DNA of 64,000 nucleotides, taken from QWHO01 sp021404945 (lineage in GTDB: Bacteria > Vulcanimicrobiota > Xenobia > Xenobiales > QWHO01). The notes below the pieces were generated by a model. It saw only the letters and a program-made list of their open reading frames with translations. It did no database searches and was not told the DNA's origin. Shown here in pieces: positions 52,629 through 61,367 of the stretch (position 1 is its first letter; every line of letters starts with the position of its first letter). Where the stretch lies: contig CAUJEN010000114.1 in NCBI GenBank assembly GCA_963169765.1, forward strand, positions 99,565 to 163,564. The letters are read 5' to 3'. Position numbers and translations under genes: made by a program.

Positions 52629-54005
52629 GTGGTTCAGTCGATTCAGAATCAAAGTGGCAAGATTCCGCTGATCATCCCGCCGCCGACGAGCCAGCCCACC
52701 CGGCAAGCTCCGGCGCCCCCGTCTGATGCGACCCGGCTCTCACCCGAGCTTGGTGAGAAGCCAGAGCAGACCACCCGCGCGGACATGGAGGGCCTGCTCA
52801 CTGGCTTGAAGGACCTGAAAAAAACACACCCTTTAAAGCCAGGCAAAGACTCTGGCCGGCCCGAGCCGGGTCAGCCGGGCAAAGAGTCTGAACCGCGTGC
52901 CGCTCAGACACCAGAGGACTCCGGTAAGCAGAAGAAGCCTCGCCCTCGCATAAGCAGCGGTCCACGCGGGCTGCAGCGCGACCTGGCGGCCGGCAAGCTC
53001 GACCCGGATGATCCTTTGAGCCGAAAGTCCCATTTGAGCCAGCTGAACGACCAGGAGATGACGCGCCTTTATGGAGGGCAGCGCCAGGTGATGGCAAAAC
53101 TCGGAGCCGCTCGCCCGGATATCTCGCTGGACGATGCCAGCAAGATGTTCGATGTCCTCGATTTCGAGCCCACTGAGAGTGATGCCGTGGTGGAGTTCCT
53201 GGGGCGACGCCGCGACCTCAGTGTCGCCGATTGTTTCTCCACCCGCCCCGATGGCCGTCCCGATCGGCTCCATGCGGCCATGAGAGACAAGACTTCTCGG
53301 GATGCGCTCGATCAGCGACAGGACCTCAAACCTGCCGAGCTCGACCGGATGGGGAACCGCTTCCAGGCGGCCCTGGGCGATCCCATGATGGCCGCCGAGG
53401 CTTACAAGAGCTCGGTGCCGCTTCTGGCCAAGCGCGCTGACCTTCGTCCCGAGTACCTCAATGGAATGATGGACGGCATGATGCGCACCATGGGCACGCC
53501 TGCTGCCACCCTGCGCGCCTTCCAGAACGGGACCCGCCTCTTGTCGGCACGGCCCGACGTGCAGCCCGGGGATACCAACAAGTTGCTCGACAGCGTCGCC
53601 AGCCTGAGCCGCAAGGACGGCGATTTCAACAGTGCCCGAGTCGGGGGCGCCTTCGAGCAGGCAACCAACCTGCTCATCCAGGACCCGGCGCGGAGCATTC
53701 AGGACGTCATCCATTTTGCCAGGCTACTCGGCAACCAGAGGCAGGGCCCCTCCACGGGCGGCGGGCCCACCGCCGGGGCCGGAGCCCCTCCCCCGGGGTC
53801 CCAGCAGATCCTCAGCTTCTCCGGCGCTCAGTCACCGGGAGGCAAGAAAGACCGCCTCGGCCTCTTCTGCGAGGGGCTCGACATGATGCGCAGCCAACCG
53901 GACGTGGATCCCGAATCGGTCTACTTGAGCGTTCTCTCGCGGCCTCGGCCCCAGCTGTCGAGCGGCCTTCCCCTGGCACCGGTCCAGGGCCCGCAACTGG
54001 CCTGA
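52629..54005 (+). CDS. novel helical-repeat protein
   Basis: 458 residues from GTG 52629. The N-terminal 140 residues are Pro/Lys-rich and disordered (MVQSIQNQSGKIP, SDATRLSPEL). From about 155 a motif of the form R-x-D-[LIV]-x-[PVL]-x-x-[LA] recurs: ARPDISLDDA, RRDLSVADCF, RQDLKPAELDRM, RADLRPEYLNGM, RPDVQPGDTNKLLD and, after a Gly/Pro linker, QPDVDPESVYLSVL. Spacing is about 30-50 residues, suggesting a solenoid of helical pairs. I do not recognise the family. No signal peptide. The leader resembles those of neighbouring proteins. Confidence 0.6.
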   Translation: MVQSIQNQSGKIPLIIPPPTSQPTRQAPAPPSDATRLSPELGEKPEQTTRADMEGLLTGLKDLKKTHPLKPGKDSGRPEPGQPGKESEPRAAQTPEDSGKQKKPRPRISSGPRGLQRDLAAGKLDPDDPLSRKSHLSQLNDQEMTRLYGGQRQVMAKLGAARPDISLDDASKMFDVLDFEPTESDAVVEFLGRRRDLSVADCFSTRPDGRPDRLHAAMRDKTSRDALDQRQDLKPAELDRMGNRFQAALGDPMMAAEAYKSSVPLLAKRADLRPEYLNGMMDGMMRTMGTPAATLRAFQNGTRLLSARPDVQPGDTNKLLDSVASLSRKDGDFNSARVGGAFEQATNLLIQDPARSIQDVIHFARLLGNQRQGPSTGGGPTAGAGAPPPGSQQILSFSGAQSPGGKKDRLGLFCEGLDMMRSQPDVDPESVYLSVLSRPRPQLSSGLPLAPVQGPQLA

Positions 54006-54146
54006 CGTGCCTGCTTGGGGAGCATTGCCGACGGGGCAGGCCCCGTCTGGGCAGCGTGCTCGTCTTCTGTCAGTCAGACTGAGGTTGCTGAGCCGACTCC
54101 AAGACCTCCGAGTCTTCGCGGGAAATCGGAGACATCAGGTGTGTGC

Positions 54147-54175
54147 TTGACACAAACTCGTGGAAGCGCTAGACT
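54147..54175 (+). promoter_or_regulatory. sigma70 promoter of the VWA gene
   Basis: TTGACA (54147-54152), a 17-bp spacer, and TAGACT (54170-54175). Start near 54182; AAAGGAG then precedes ATG 54220. Confidence 0.75.
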
Positions 54176-54219
54176 TAGTGTATTCCTGACAGGCCTGTCC
54201 ACCCGAAAGGAGTACCGCC

Positions 54220-56427
54220 ATGCTGCATCTCATCCCCGATCGCGAAGGCGTCTGTCTCGACAGCGAGACTACCCTCGACCTGTTGATCCGCGTGACCCCC
54301 CCTCGGCTCGAGCGGGCCGAGCATCGCCCCGAGCTGAACCTCTCCCTGGTACTCGACCGCTCGGGCTCGATGCAGGGCGAGAAGATGGAGATGACCCGCA
54401 AGGCCGCCAGCATGGCCGTGCGCTCTTTGCGCGACGAGGACCGCGTCAGCGTGGTGCTCTTCGATGAGGAGATCGAGACGCTGGTGCCCTGCACGAAGGC
54501 CACCGCCAAGAACCGCATCGCCGAGCTGCTCAGTCAGGTCGAGGTGCGCGGCTGCACCAACCTGTGCGACGGTTGGCGCACCGGGGCGGGGCAGGCCTCC
54601 CTGGCCTGGGACCAGACCCGGCTCAACCGGGTGCTGGTGCTCACGGACGGCCAGGCCAACCGGGGCGAGACCGACCTCGAGCGCATCTGCACCGAGGTGC
54701 GCCGGCAGGCCGAAGCGGGGGTGCAGACCACCACCCTGGGCTTCGGACCGGACTACAACGAGGTGCTGCTGCGGGCCATGGCCGCCAGCGGGGACGGCAA
54801 CCACTTCTACGTGGAGACCCCCGAGCAACTGGCCGGGTTCTTCGAGATGGAGCTGGAGGGCCTCGCCTCCACCCAGGGCACCCAGGTACGCCTCCACCTC
54901 GACCCTCTGGTGGAGGGCCTGGAAGCCTGGCCCCTGGCCGACATGAATCGCACCCACGGCGGCGCCCTCAAGCTGGCCGACCTGGTGGCCGGCTGCCCCC
55001 TGGAGGTGCTGGTGCGGGTGCGCGTGAGCGCCCTGCGCGGCCATCGAGGCCCTCTGCTCAAGTTGCAGCTCCTCTACCGCTCGGCCAGCAGTGGACGCGA
55101 GGAGAGCCTGCAGGCCGAGCTGGAGCTGCCCGGCATGACGGCGCGCGAGCGGGCTGCCCTGCCGCTTCATCCCGAGGTGGCCGAGCAGGTGGCCGCGGCC
55201 ATCGTGGCGGTGGCCCGCAAAGAGGCCATGGAGAAGCTCTACCGAGATGACGAAGCGGGTGCTCTCCAGCTCTTGCGCCAGGCTCTCCAGACCCCCGCGC
55301 TGGCCGACTACGACGAGCGTCTGCTGGGCGATCTGATCGCCACCATCGAGCGGGGCGACCACAGCTCGGGCCACAAGAAGGCCTCCATGCACGGTCACGG
55401 CCACGCTCGAGGCTCGACCATGCTCAAGAAGATGGAAAGCGAGCAGGTGCTCGATACCTTGATCGGTCGTGGGCAGATTCCCCTGCGGGAGGGCCCTCTG
55501 CTGGCCAGTCGACCCGGCCCGAGCCGCGGCGGTCCCGAGCGCATCCAGACAATGATGCTGGGGCTCGTGTTCGGCGAGAGCCTGGGTCAGGCGCGCACCT
55601 GGGGAGACATCTTCCGCCGCGGCACCCCGGGCCCGGCCGAGGGCAGCTTGCTGGCGCTGGCCACGCTCGAATGCCTGGCCGAGGAGGGCGAGCTGAACCC
55701 GAACCTGCTGGCCCGGGCCCTGGCCGAGACCCACGTGCCCCGGCCCAGCAACACCCTGGCCATGCTACGCCAGCATCGCGGCATGGGCCTGCGCTGGGCC
55801 GAGCTGGGCACCGCCTCAGCCGGCTGCGGGGCGCTGCGGCGCATCGCTCCGGTGTTGGCGCTGCACTACCCGCAGGCCAGCCAGAGGCTCTGGTCGGACG
55901 TGGCCCTGGGCTGCCTGATCACCCATTGCGACACCTCCTCGCTGGCCAGTTGCCTGGGATTTGCCGCCCTGCTGTGGGACCTGGCCGGCATGGCTGCTCC
56001 GCCCCACCCCGAGTGGTACTGCGAGCGCTTCCTGGAGGCGGTGGAGGGGCTGGAGACCGACGAGGCTTACCAGGCCCAGGCGCGCCGCTTCGACGGCTGG
56101 AGCGGCAAATTGTCCGACTTCGTCCGCATGGCCCTGCCGGACGCACGCCAGCGCGGGCTGACGGCCGCCCAGGCCATGCGCGAGTGGGGCTCGGGGCCTT
56201 ACCTGCTCGAGCTGGTGCCCAGTATGCTGTATGTGCTCGAGCGGCACGCCGCCAATCCGGCCGAGGCCCTGCGCCAGGCAACCAGGGGCCCGCTCGACCC
56301 CAGCTCGCTGGGAGCCCTGGTGGGAGCCTCCATGGGGGCCCTGCACGGCCGCTTTCCGGGCCTGAAGGTGGAGCGAGCGCTGGAGCAGCGGATCGACCAC
56401 AGCCTCAGGCAGCTGCGCCGAGCCTGA
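54220..56427 (+). CDS. VWA domain fused to a degenerate ADP-ribosylglycohydrolase
   Basis: 735 residues from ATG 54220. Residues about 40-215 are a VWA domain with an intact MIDAS (DRSGSM, then VLVLTDGQAN). About 220-400 is beta-rich with a helical linker. From about 445 the text follows the ADP-ribosylglycohydrolase fold: GLVFGESLGQA (usual GDALG), AGCGALRRIAPVLALHYP (usual NGAAMRIAPLA), LITHCDTSSLA and GPLDPSSLGALVGASMGAL (usual GGDTDTxGAIAGALAGA). The TDDT and DTD metal ligands are lost, so hydrolase activity is unlikely; it may bind ADP-ribose or a protein. No signal peptide. Confidence 0.82.
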   Translation: MLHLIPDREGVCLDSETTLDLLIRVTPPRLERAEHRPELNLSLVLDRSGSMQGEKMEMTRKAASMAVRSLRDEDRVSVVLFDEEIETLVPCTKATAKNRIAELLSQVEVRGCTNLCDGWRTGAGQASLAWDQTRLNRVLVLTDGQANRGETDLERICTEVRRQAEAGVQTTTLGFGPDYNEVLLRAMAASGDGNHFYVETPEQLAGFFEMELEGLASTQGTQVRLHLDPLVEGLEAWPLADMNRTHGGALKLADLVAGCPLEVLVRVRVSALRGHRGPLLKLQLLYRSASSGREESLQAELELPGMTARERAALPLHPEVAEQVAAAIVAVARKEAMEKLYRDDEAGALQLLRQALQTPALADYDERLLGDLIATIERGDHSSGHKKASMHGHGHARGSTMLKKMESEQVLDTLIGRGQIPLREGPLLASRPGPSRGGPERIQTMMLGLVFGESLGQARTWGDIFRRGTPGPAEGSLLALATLECLAEEGELNPNLLARALAETHVPRPSNTLAMLRQHRGMGLRWAELGTASAGCGALRRIAPVLALHYPQASQRLWSDVALGCLITHCDTSSLASCLGFAALLWDLAGMAAPPHPEWYCERFLEAVEGLETDEAYQAQARRFDGWSGKLSDFVRMALPDARQRGLTAAQAMREWGSGPYLLELVPSMLYVLERHAANPAEALRQATRGPLDPSSLGALVGASMGALHGRFPGLKVERALEQRIDHSLRQLRRA

Positions 56428-56467
56428 AACCGCCCCGCAGGTCCGGCCGCATCCAACGGCACGGTGT

Positions 56468-58567
56468 TTAGAAGGGCTTCTTGACCAGCAATTCCACGTT
56501 GCGATCCGTGGGATTGCCGATCTGGAACCCCAGGCCCCCTGGCTCGGTCGTGGTCGCGGGCTGATTGAGGATCTGAGGGTCGTTGGCCGAGAGCTCGCGG
56601 CTGATGCAGGCCAGGCTGAGGGGGTCTCCCGGGGTGATGGTCTGCGGCGGGGCGGCCGTGTCCACCAGGGTGGCGAAGATCGAGAGAGTGCCGTCCTTGT
56701 TGTCCACCAGCTCCACGATGCGCGCCTGCTGGGGGAAGTCGATCAGAGAGGGGCTGTTGACCTCCCAGAATCCGCCGGTTCTGCCGGTCGGGTCGGGGTG
56801 GGCAAAGATGCGGCAGTAGTGGGTGTGGCCGTTCATCCAGGCGATCACATTGGGGTAGCGTTGCAGCACCTCTTCGAACTGGCCTCCGAGCATGCGGACC
56901 TGCCCCGGGTTCTCCGGATCGGGCAGCGCATTGTCCAGGGTCTCGATGCTGTGGTGGCTGAAGAGGATGACGAGTTTGTCGGGGTTGTTGGTCTGGATCA
57001 CGTTGCCGTTGGCATCGTAATAGCGGCTCGAAACCTGTTGGATCTGTTGCTCCATCCAGGCAACCTGCTCGACGTCGATGGAGCCGTTGTCGAGGCCCCC
57101 GGGGTTGGTGGTATCCAGGGTCAGGCCGAGAATGCCCGGAGCGGGCTCGAACGCATAGTACATGTTGCCCGTCTGCAGGTTGGACGCGGTGAATCCATGC
57201 CCTACCGGCCCGGGTACTGGCCCGGTGTTGAGGTGAGCCTGGATGAACTCGGTCTTCTGCAGGAGGTGGCGGGTGGGGTCGGAGGTCACCTCCCGCGAAG
57301 GGGTCGTGCCCGCCGTCCAGTGGCCGATGAACGCCGGCCAGTCACCCGAGACATTGATGCCCAGAGGGTCGAGGAACTCGGCCAGGAAGGCGTCCACACC
57401 GGTCCCTGGCTTGATGTCCTCGAGCAGTTGGAAGATCAGGGGAAGGGACAGGATCTTGGTGGTGCTGGTGGCGATCTGGTCGAGCGCCATCGGGGGATTC
57501 TGGTTGACCTTCTCGGGGAAGTTCCCCTCGATGAGGTGATCGTGGTTGCCGTAGCAGGTGTAGTAGGGCGTCTTCAGTCCCTGGGCGGTGAAGGTCTGCA
57601 CGGCAGCCGCCAGCAAGCCCGGGTAATCGGGGAATTCATAGGTCGTCTTGTACTGGTCGGCAGGGCCCGGCTCGGGATGCCAGTACTCGGCCAGGAAAGG
57701 CTGGCTGTTGTCCTGGACTCCTTCGTAGAGGTCGGGATCTCCGGTGGAGGGGACGATGCTGCCCCCATCGAGCAGGGTCAGGAAACGCTCGAGCTCGGAC
57801 TGGTGACGATTGTCGCCGTTGTCGCCGGTGAAGACCGCGCAATCGTAGGGGCGGCCGGTGATGGGACCGGCTCCGATGGCGTTGATCTGCTCGATCATGG
57901 CCTCGGCCACGAAGACGGTCAGCATCTCCTGCGGTCGCCAGGCGGCCTGGAAGTCGTCCAGGGGGAGAAACGTCCCCTTCAGGTTGCGCAGGAACTCGAT
58001 GCGCAGGGGGCTTTCCTCGTCGATGATGTGGATGTCGGAGAAGTGGGGCATGCAGAGCAGGGCGACGCGCCGATCCTGGCGGCCTTCCTGAGCCGTGGCC
58101 CCCAGGTCGGTGCGCACCGTCTGCTCCCAGGCGGGACCGTAGGTGAGGGTCTTGTAGATGCCCGTACCCGTGGTCCGGATGCTCCGGTCCAGGGTGGTCG
58201 TGCCGACCAGCAGCTTGATGTCGGGCTCCTCGATGCGGGTGACCTGATTGGCCACCATGGTGACTGGCTGCTCATGAATTCCAACCACCTGGTCGCCCGC
58301 GAGATATTCGATCTTGATCCGATTGACAATGGTGGGCAGGTTGACCCGGACCCGGGTGGCTTTGCGCACCACGATCGGGCCGAACACGGACTGGTCCCCC
58401 TGGTAGCCGGTGATTCTAAAGTCGGTGACCCGGCTGATCACGCCGCGAAAGAGGGTGTGGTTGAGCTCGAGGATCGAAGCAGGCGATTCCGGGCTCAAGC
58501 CTGCCTCCGAGCCACCACAGGCCCCGCAGGCCAGGGAAATAAAAAGCAATAGGAGAAGGCGCTTCAA
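56468..58567 (-). CDS. lipoprotein calcineurin-like metallophosphoesterase
   Basis: 699 residues if started at TTG 58567, which gives LKRLLLLLFISLACGAC, a lipoprotein signal with lipobox ACGAC, behind a purine-rich GAGAAAGAGAG. The dimetal motifs appear in order: HFSDIHI, VFTGDNGDN, YGNHDHLI, FSHHS and MNGHTHYCRI. Large inserts between them are reminiscent of the actinobacterial PPA1498-type secreted phosphoesterases. The substrate is an extracytoplasmic phosphoester. An ATG at 58717 would leave an unlikely 50-residue leader. It is divergent from the Cys-rich gene. Confidence 0.85.
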   Translation of the reverse strand: MKRLLLLLFISLACGACGGSEAGLSPESPASILELNHTLFRGVISRVTDFRITGYQGDQSVFGPIVVRKATRVRVNLPTIVNRIKIEYLAGDQVVGIHEQPVTMVANQVTRIEEPDIKLLVGTTTLDRSIRTTGTGIYKTLTYGPAWEQTVRTDLGATAQEGRQDRRVALLCMPHFSDIHIIDEESPLRIEFLRNLKGTFLPLDDFQAAWRPQEMLTVFVAEAMIEQINAIGAGPITGRPYDCAVFTGDNGDNRHQSELERFLTLLDGGSIVPSTGDPDLYEGVQDNSQPFLAEYWHPEPGPADQYKTTYEFPDYPGLLAAAVQTFTAQGLKTPYYTCYGNHDHLIEGNFPEKVNQNPPMALDQIATSTTKILSLPLIFQLLEDIKPGTGVDAFLAEFLDPLGINVSGDWPAFIGHWTAGTTPSREVTSDPTRHLLQKTEFIQAHLNTGPVPGPVGHGFTASNLQTGNMYYAFEPAPGILGLTLDTTNPGGLDNGSIDVEQVAWMEQQIQQVSSRYYDANGNVIQTNNPDKLVILFSHHSIETLDNALPDPENPGQVRMLGGQFEEVLQRYPNVIAWMNGHTHYCRIFAHPDPTGRTGGFWEVNSPSLIDFPQQARIVELVDNKDGTLSIFATLVDTAAPPQTITPGDPLSLACISRELSANDPQILNQPATTTEPGGLGFQIGNPTDRNVELLVKKPF

Positions 58568-58698
58568 GGAACTGTCTCTCTTTCTCTGTGTCAAGACGGG
58601 TTTGTGAAGGTCAGGCAGCTTCCTCCCGAGGGGCCCGCACGCATCCAGTCGCTTGACAGAGCAGCCGGTTTGCGTCACAACAACACTGCGAGCAATCG

Positions 58699-59085
58699 AT
58701 GAGCGTATCCGCGTCACTTTGCCGGGGGGGAACCTGGCAGCGCCTGGCCCTGCTCATCTGGCTATTGCTCCTCACGCCCTGCCTGGCCGAGGATGAGTTC
58801 TGTGGGCGACCAGAGTGTTGCTCTGATTGCGCCCCGGGCTGTTGCACGGATGGGGTCTGCGGAGCAGCCGGGCCGGCCGGGTGCCCCGACAACGCAGGGG
58901 TCAGCGGACGCTGTCAGGCAACCGTGACCGAGCTGCCGACCAGTCCCCCCCGGCCTCCTGACCTGGCCATCGCCCTCCAGTGCCTGGCCCTGTCGCCAGA
59001 GTCCGCCGCCAGCTTTTCCCCCTCCTGGCCGGGGCGCGAGCGGCTTCGCCTGCTCGAGCCTCCCCCCGTTCCTCCTCCTCGCTGA
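58699..59085 (+). CDS. secreted Cys-rich small protein
   Basis: 128 residues. The N-terminus LALLIWLLLLTPCLA is a Sec signal. Directly after it FCGRPECCSDCAPGCC gives six cysteines in fifteen residues, with more to follow (CTDGVC). The tail is Pro-rich and uncharacterised. Such clusters bind metals or form dense disulfides. It lies 40 bp before the Met-rich barrel gene, so the pair is probably one operon concerned with metal at the envelope. Metal identity (copper is likely) is inference. Confidence 0.55.
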   Translation: MSVSASLCRGGTWQRLALLIWLLLLTPCLAEDEFCGRPECCSDCAPGCCTDGVCGAAGPAGCPDNAGVSGRCQATVTELPTSPPRPPDLAIALQCLALSPESAASFSPSWPGRERLRLLEPPPVPPPR

Positions 59086-59125
59086 GCCCACTCGACGGCT
59101 CCAGCACACATAATAAGGAGGAAAT

Positions 59126-60220
59126 ATGAACCCCAAAAACCTGGGGCAGGCATGGCTTGCCCTGTTGATCCTTTGTTGCCTGTGCCTTCCGGCCCGGGCC
59201 GGCGAGTGCGACTGTGCTACCGGCCAGGCGGAAGACAATCCCGTGGGCGACTGGACCCTGACCTTTGGCTATGAGCGCATGGACATGGGCACCTTGCTGC
59301 GGGGCTCGACCCGGGTCAGCCCCGAGCAGGCAGCCCTGGACGGGCTGGCCGCCAACGGGTCGCCGATGTTCTCGGTGCCGACCTGGATGCTCATGGAGCG
59401 CTACCTTCTGCGGGCGCGCTACTCTCTGGACGAGCGCCAGAGCATCGCACTGACCATCCCTCAGGTCGTAAACCAGATGGACATGCTGATGGCCATGGCC
59501 CCCATGCCGGCTGCGCCAGGGATGGGCATGGGGATGGGCATGGGCATGGCTCCCATGCCGGCAGCGGGCCCAACCTTCAGCGCGATGACCATGGACCCGG
59601 TCAACCAGCTGGGCGATATCGCCCTGCACTATTCCTACGACGTGATCGACGAGTCTGACGGCCGGCTCACGCTGGGAGTGGGAATCAAGACCCCGACCGG
59701 CGACTCTCAGGTGCGCGACGCGAGAGGTCGCTTGATCCATGCCATGATGCAGCCGGGCACGGGCTCGTGGGACGCAGTGCTCACCGCCAGCGGACGGGTC
59801 GAGCTCGACGAAACCTGGGCCATCGAGCCCGGGCTCAGTTACCAGATCACCGGCCGCAACGAGCTCGGCTATTCCTTCGGAAACCGGCTGGGCTACGATC
59901 TGGGCGTGCGCTGCCAGGTGGTCGACCCGCTCACTTTGAGGCTCGACCTGAACGGGGTGGTGACGGGGCGTGACAGCACCGATGGCACGATCGACCCCGT
60001 GACCGGCACGGTGGCCTATCAGCGACCCACCACGTCGCTGATCGACAATGTGCAGAACTCGGGGATCAGCTCACTCTACATCTCACCGGGCCTGAGCTGG
60101 AAGATCGCCGACGAGGTCAGCCTGACCGTGCAGCACCGGATCCCCATCGCCCGGTCGGTCAATGGCACCCAGCTGGTGACCGACGGGTGGACCCTGATCC
60201 ACCTCAACGGCAGCTTCTAA
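59126..60220 (+). CDS. outer-membrane beta-barrel with Met-rich loop
   Basis: 364 residues behind AAGGAGG. LALLILCCLCLPARA is a Sec signal; the mature N-terminus has CDC. Alternating strands end in a terminal Phe (IHLNGSF), the sorting signal of outer-membrane barrels. Residues about 115-150 carry many methionines (MDMLMAMAPMP, GMGMGMGMGMAP), a pattern known from copper/silver-binding proteins. The core resembles 'MetA-pathway' transporter-like barrels (GVGIKTPTGDS, LSYQITGRN). Probably a copper-related porin or sensor; this is inferred. Its stop codon lies inside the second 109-nt repeat. Confidence 0.75.
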   Translation: MNPKNLGQAWLALLILCCLCLPARAGECDCATGQAEDNPVGDWTLTFGYERMDMGTLLRGSTRVSPEQAALDGLAANGSPMFSVPTWMLMERYLLRARYSLDERQSIALTIPQVVNQMDMLMAMAPMPAAPGMGMGMGMGMAPMPAAGPTFSAMTMDPVNQLGDIALHYSYDVIDESDGRLTLGVGIKTPTGDSQVRDARGRLIHAMMQPGTGSWDAVLTASGRVELDETWAIEPGLSYQITGRNELGYSFGNRLGYDLGVRCQVVDPLTLRLDLNGVVTGRDSTDGTIDPVTGTVAYQRPTTSLIDNVQNSGISSLYISPGLSWKIADEVSLTVQHRIPIARSVNGTQLVTDGWTLIHLNGSF

Positions 60221-60324
60221 AGTGAAGTGCTGAAGGTTTTGCAGTAACCTGCGCCGACAGACTGGTATGGAGGCGCCCCCGAAGGATAGGCAAAACCTTC
60301 AGCACGTAACGCTCAACACAATAG
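60216..60324 (+). repeat. 109-nt structured dispersed repeat, copy 2
   Basis: The same element as 1611-1719. Outer arms 60227-60242 and 60290-60305 are the identical perfect 16-bp inverted repeat; inner stem GCGCC (60251-60255) with GGCGC (60272-60276). It spans from the stop codon of the barrel gene to one base before the metA stop, so it is the entire spacer between two converging genes. Confidence 0.9.
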
Positions 60325-60325
60325 G

Positions 60326-61366
60326 TCAGGCTGCTGCTGCGCTGAGCCATCCGATCGGGTCTTCGGGGTCCACCCCCTCCACGAAGGGGCGGTGGCGTTC
60401 GAGGTGGGTGAGCTGGTAGACCAGACCCAGCCAGTTGTTGAAGACGGCCTTGCCGGTATCGCCCCAGGTGTTGTCCAGCAAGTCTTCCAACTCGGCTTCG
60501 GGAAAGGTCTCCAGCTCACCCCGCCGATAACGCTCGGCCAGGGCCTCGGCCGGTGGGGGGAAGTAACCTTCCGGAAAGGGAGGCGGATGAGCCAGCTCGC
60601 CCGCCTCATAGCGCAGCACCTCCCGCTTGTATTCCTTGAGGAGGCTGTTGAGGTCGTACTCGGGATGGCCCTGCGAGTAGACCACCCGCAGACCGTCCGG
60701 GCTGACGGCCAGGTGCACCTCTTCGTGGTCGTCCACGATCAGCGGCGTCACCCCGCACTGGCGCAGCCGCTCGGCGCTGACCGTGTTCCAGCGCGAGTGG
60801 GGCACGTCGAAGCGGGTGTTGATGTCGTGCAGCAAGGGGTGCTGCACTCGTGCCTTGCGGTGGCCATAGACGCCCCAGCGCTTGGCCGGCAGAGGTTGGC
60901 GACGGATGCCGTAGAGGTGCTCGAGCACCGCGTGGCTGGCCAGGCACGAGCACCACACCGAGGTTACCCGGCGCGTGGCCCAGGCCAGCACCTCCATCAA
61001 TGGCCCCCAGAACGGCTCCTGGCGAAGGTCGGGACGGGTCACGTTGGCCCCGGTCACGATCAGGGCGTCCAGGCCTTCGCCCTTGAGCTGCTCGAAACTG
61101 CGATAGTGACGGGCGATGTACTGCTCCGCCTCGGGGCCCCGGGGGAGGCCCGGCAGGCTGAAGGGGTGCACGTAGAACTGGGCGATCTGGTTGCAGTTGC
61201 CCACCAGCTTCAGGAACTGCCGCTCGGTGACCTGGAGGGCCGCGTCCGGCATCATGTTCAGGAAGCCGATGTGGAGCTCGCGGATGTCCTGGCGGGTGGC
61301 CTGCTCCAGCGACAGAGCCCCGGGAAGGTTGAGGCTGGGCAGCTCGAGGTGGCGGACCAGCGGCAT
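60326..61366 (-). CDS. metA: homoserine O-acyltransferase (MetA family)
   Basis: 346 residues. RELHIGFLNMMPDAALQVTE near residue 30 and SVWCSCLASHAVLEHLYGI near 140 (catalytic Cys) are MetA signatures. VVYSQGHPEYDLNSLLKEY carries the His-Glu pair of the triad. It activates homoserine with succinyl- or acetyl-CoA; which one cannot be told here. It starts one base after the metB stop, so the two form an operon giving cystathionine from homoserine and cysteine. Controlled by the upstream SAM riboswitch. Confidence 0.93.
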   Translation of the reverse strand: MPLVRHLELPSLNLPGALSLEQATRQDIRELHIGFLNMMPDAALQVTERQFLKLVGNCNQIAQFYVHPFSLPGLPRGPEAEQYIARHYRSFEQLKGEGLDALIVTGANVTRPDLRQEPFWGPLMEVLAWATRRVTSVWCSCLASHAVLEHLYGIRRQPLPAKRWGVYGHRKARVQHPLLHDINTRFDVPHSRWNTVSAERLRQCGVTPLIVDDHEEVHLAVSPDGLRVVYSQGHPEYDLNSLLKEYKREVLRYEAGELAHPPPFPEGYFPPPAEALAERYRRGELETFPEAELEDLLDNTWGDTGKAVFNNWLGLVYQLTHLERHRPFVEGVDPEDPIGWLSAAAA

Positions 61367-61367
61367 C

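Noticed and set aside
1611..60324. The two 109-nt repeats as ends of one 58-kb mobile element
   Set aside because: No integrase or transposase, no target duplication at the ends, and ordinary chromosomal genes lie between; independent dispersed copies fit better.
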